Positions 5,153 through 5,196 of a stretch of 5,196 nucleotides of DNA are shown here, one piece after another. Below the pieces are notes generated by a model. The model searched no databases. It was not told where the DNA came from and saw only the letters and a program-made list of their open reading frames with translations. Numbering within the stretch: the first letter of the stretch is position 1; every line of letters starts with the position of its first letter. This DNA is from an uncultured Collinsella sp. (GTDB lineage: Bacteria > Actinomycetota > Coriobacteriia > Coriobacteriales > Coriobacteriaceae), in the NCBI GenBank assembly GCA_900754745.1, contig CAAEEB010000038.1, positions 1-5,196 on the forward strand, in the 5' to 3' direction. Position numbers and translations under genes: made by a program.

Positions 5153-5196
5153 GATAAGAGCTCTTCGGGACCTATCAACCTGCGGACAAGCCATAC

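Larger units (their letters stand above)
5003..5196. other. Leader/intergenic region upstream of the regulator
   Basis: I see no gene I can support here. The region holds three inverted repeats (listed separately) and two -10-like hexamers on the minus strand, TATAGT at 5087-5092 and TATACT at 5115-5120, neither with a good -35 at 16-18 bases. A promoter with a weak -35 would suit activator control. One minus-strand frame is open from the window edge to a TGA at 4999-5001 that overlaps the regulator ATG. It uses ATA four times in 65 codons and runs through the hairpins, so it is probably not coding. Confidence 0.5.

Overview
The window looks like chromosomal DNA from a GC-rich, Gram-positive gut actinobacterium. 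A coriobacterium such as Collinsella fits best: the genes are GC-rich, a class B sortase sits beside an SPATG-type cell-wall anchor protein, and a sigma-54-activator-like regulator has lost its sigma-54 contact features. The genus is inferred from style, not from a marker gene. Every gene I can support lies on the minus strand, so biological reading order is right to left.

Right to left: 5003-5196 is a leader or intergenic region with hairpins, a possible operator and no convincing gene. 5002-3785 encodes a Fis-type regulator with a degenerate AAA+ core. 3700-3116 encodes an unrecognised single-pass membrane protein with a very basic cytoplasmic N-terminus; its own promoter candidate lies at 3745-3773. 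A strong promoter candidate (3004-3032) drives a small, probably abundant cell-wall-anchored protein (2956-2393) with signal peptide, beta-type module and SPATG sorting signal. An intrinsic terminator (2334-2363) follows. Only 27 bases beyond it begins a class B sortase (2306-1488), coupled by a 2-base gap to a LytR-CpsA-Psr (LCP) phosphotransferase (1485-208). A hairpin terminator (170-202) closes the unit. Left of it lies a dense run of palindromes (48-166) and, at the edge, a start codon whose seven visible codons fit an IS200/IS605-family TnpA transposase leaving the window.

The central theme is a compact cell-surface cassette: substrate, sortase that anchors it, and an LCP enzyme that attaches glycopolymer to wall or protein. 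The terminator between substrate and enzymes suggests that the enzymes are made by read-through at a small fraction of substrate level. The least ordinary items are this attenuated layout, the regulator that keeps the bacterial-enhancer-binding-protein architecture while losing Walker A, Walker B and GAFTGA features, and the palindrome cluster abutting the operon end.
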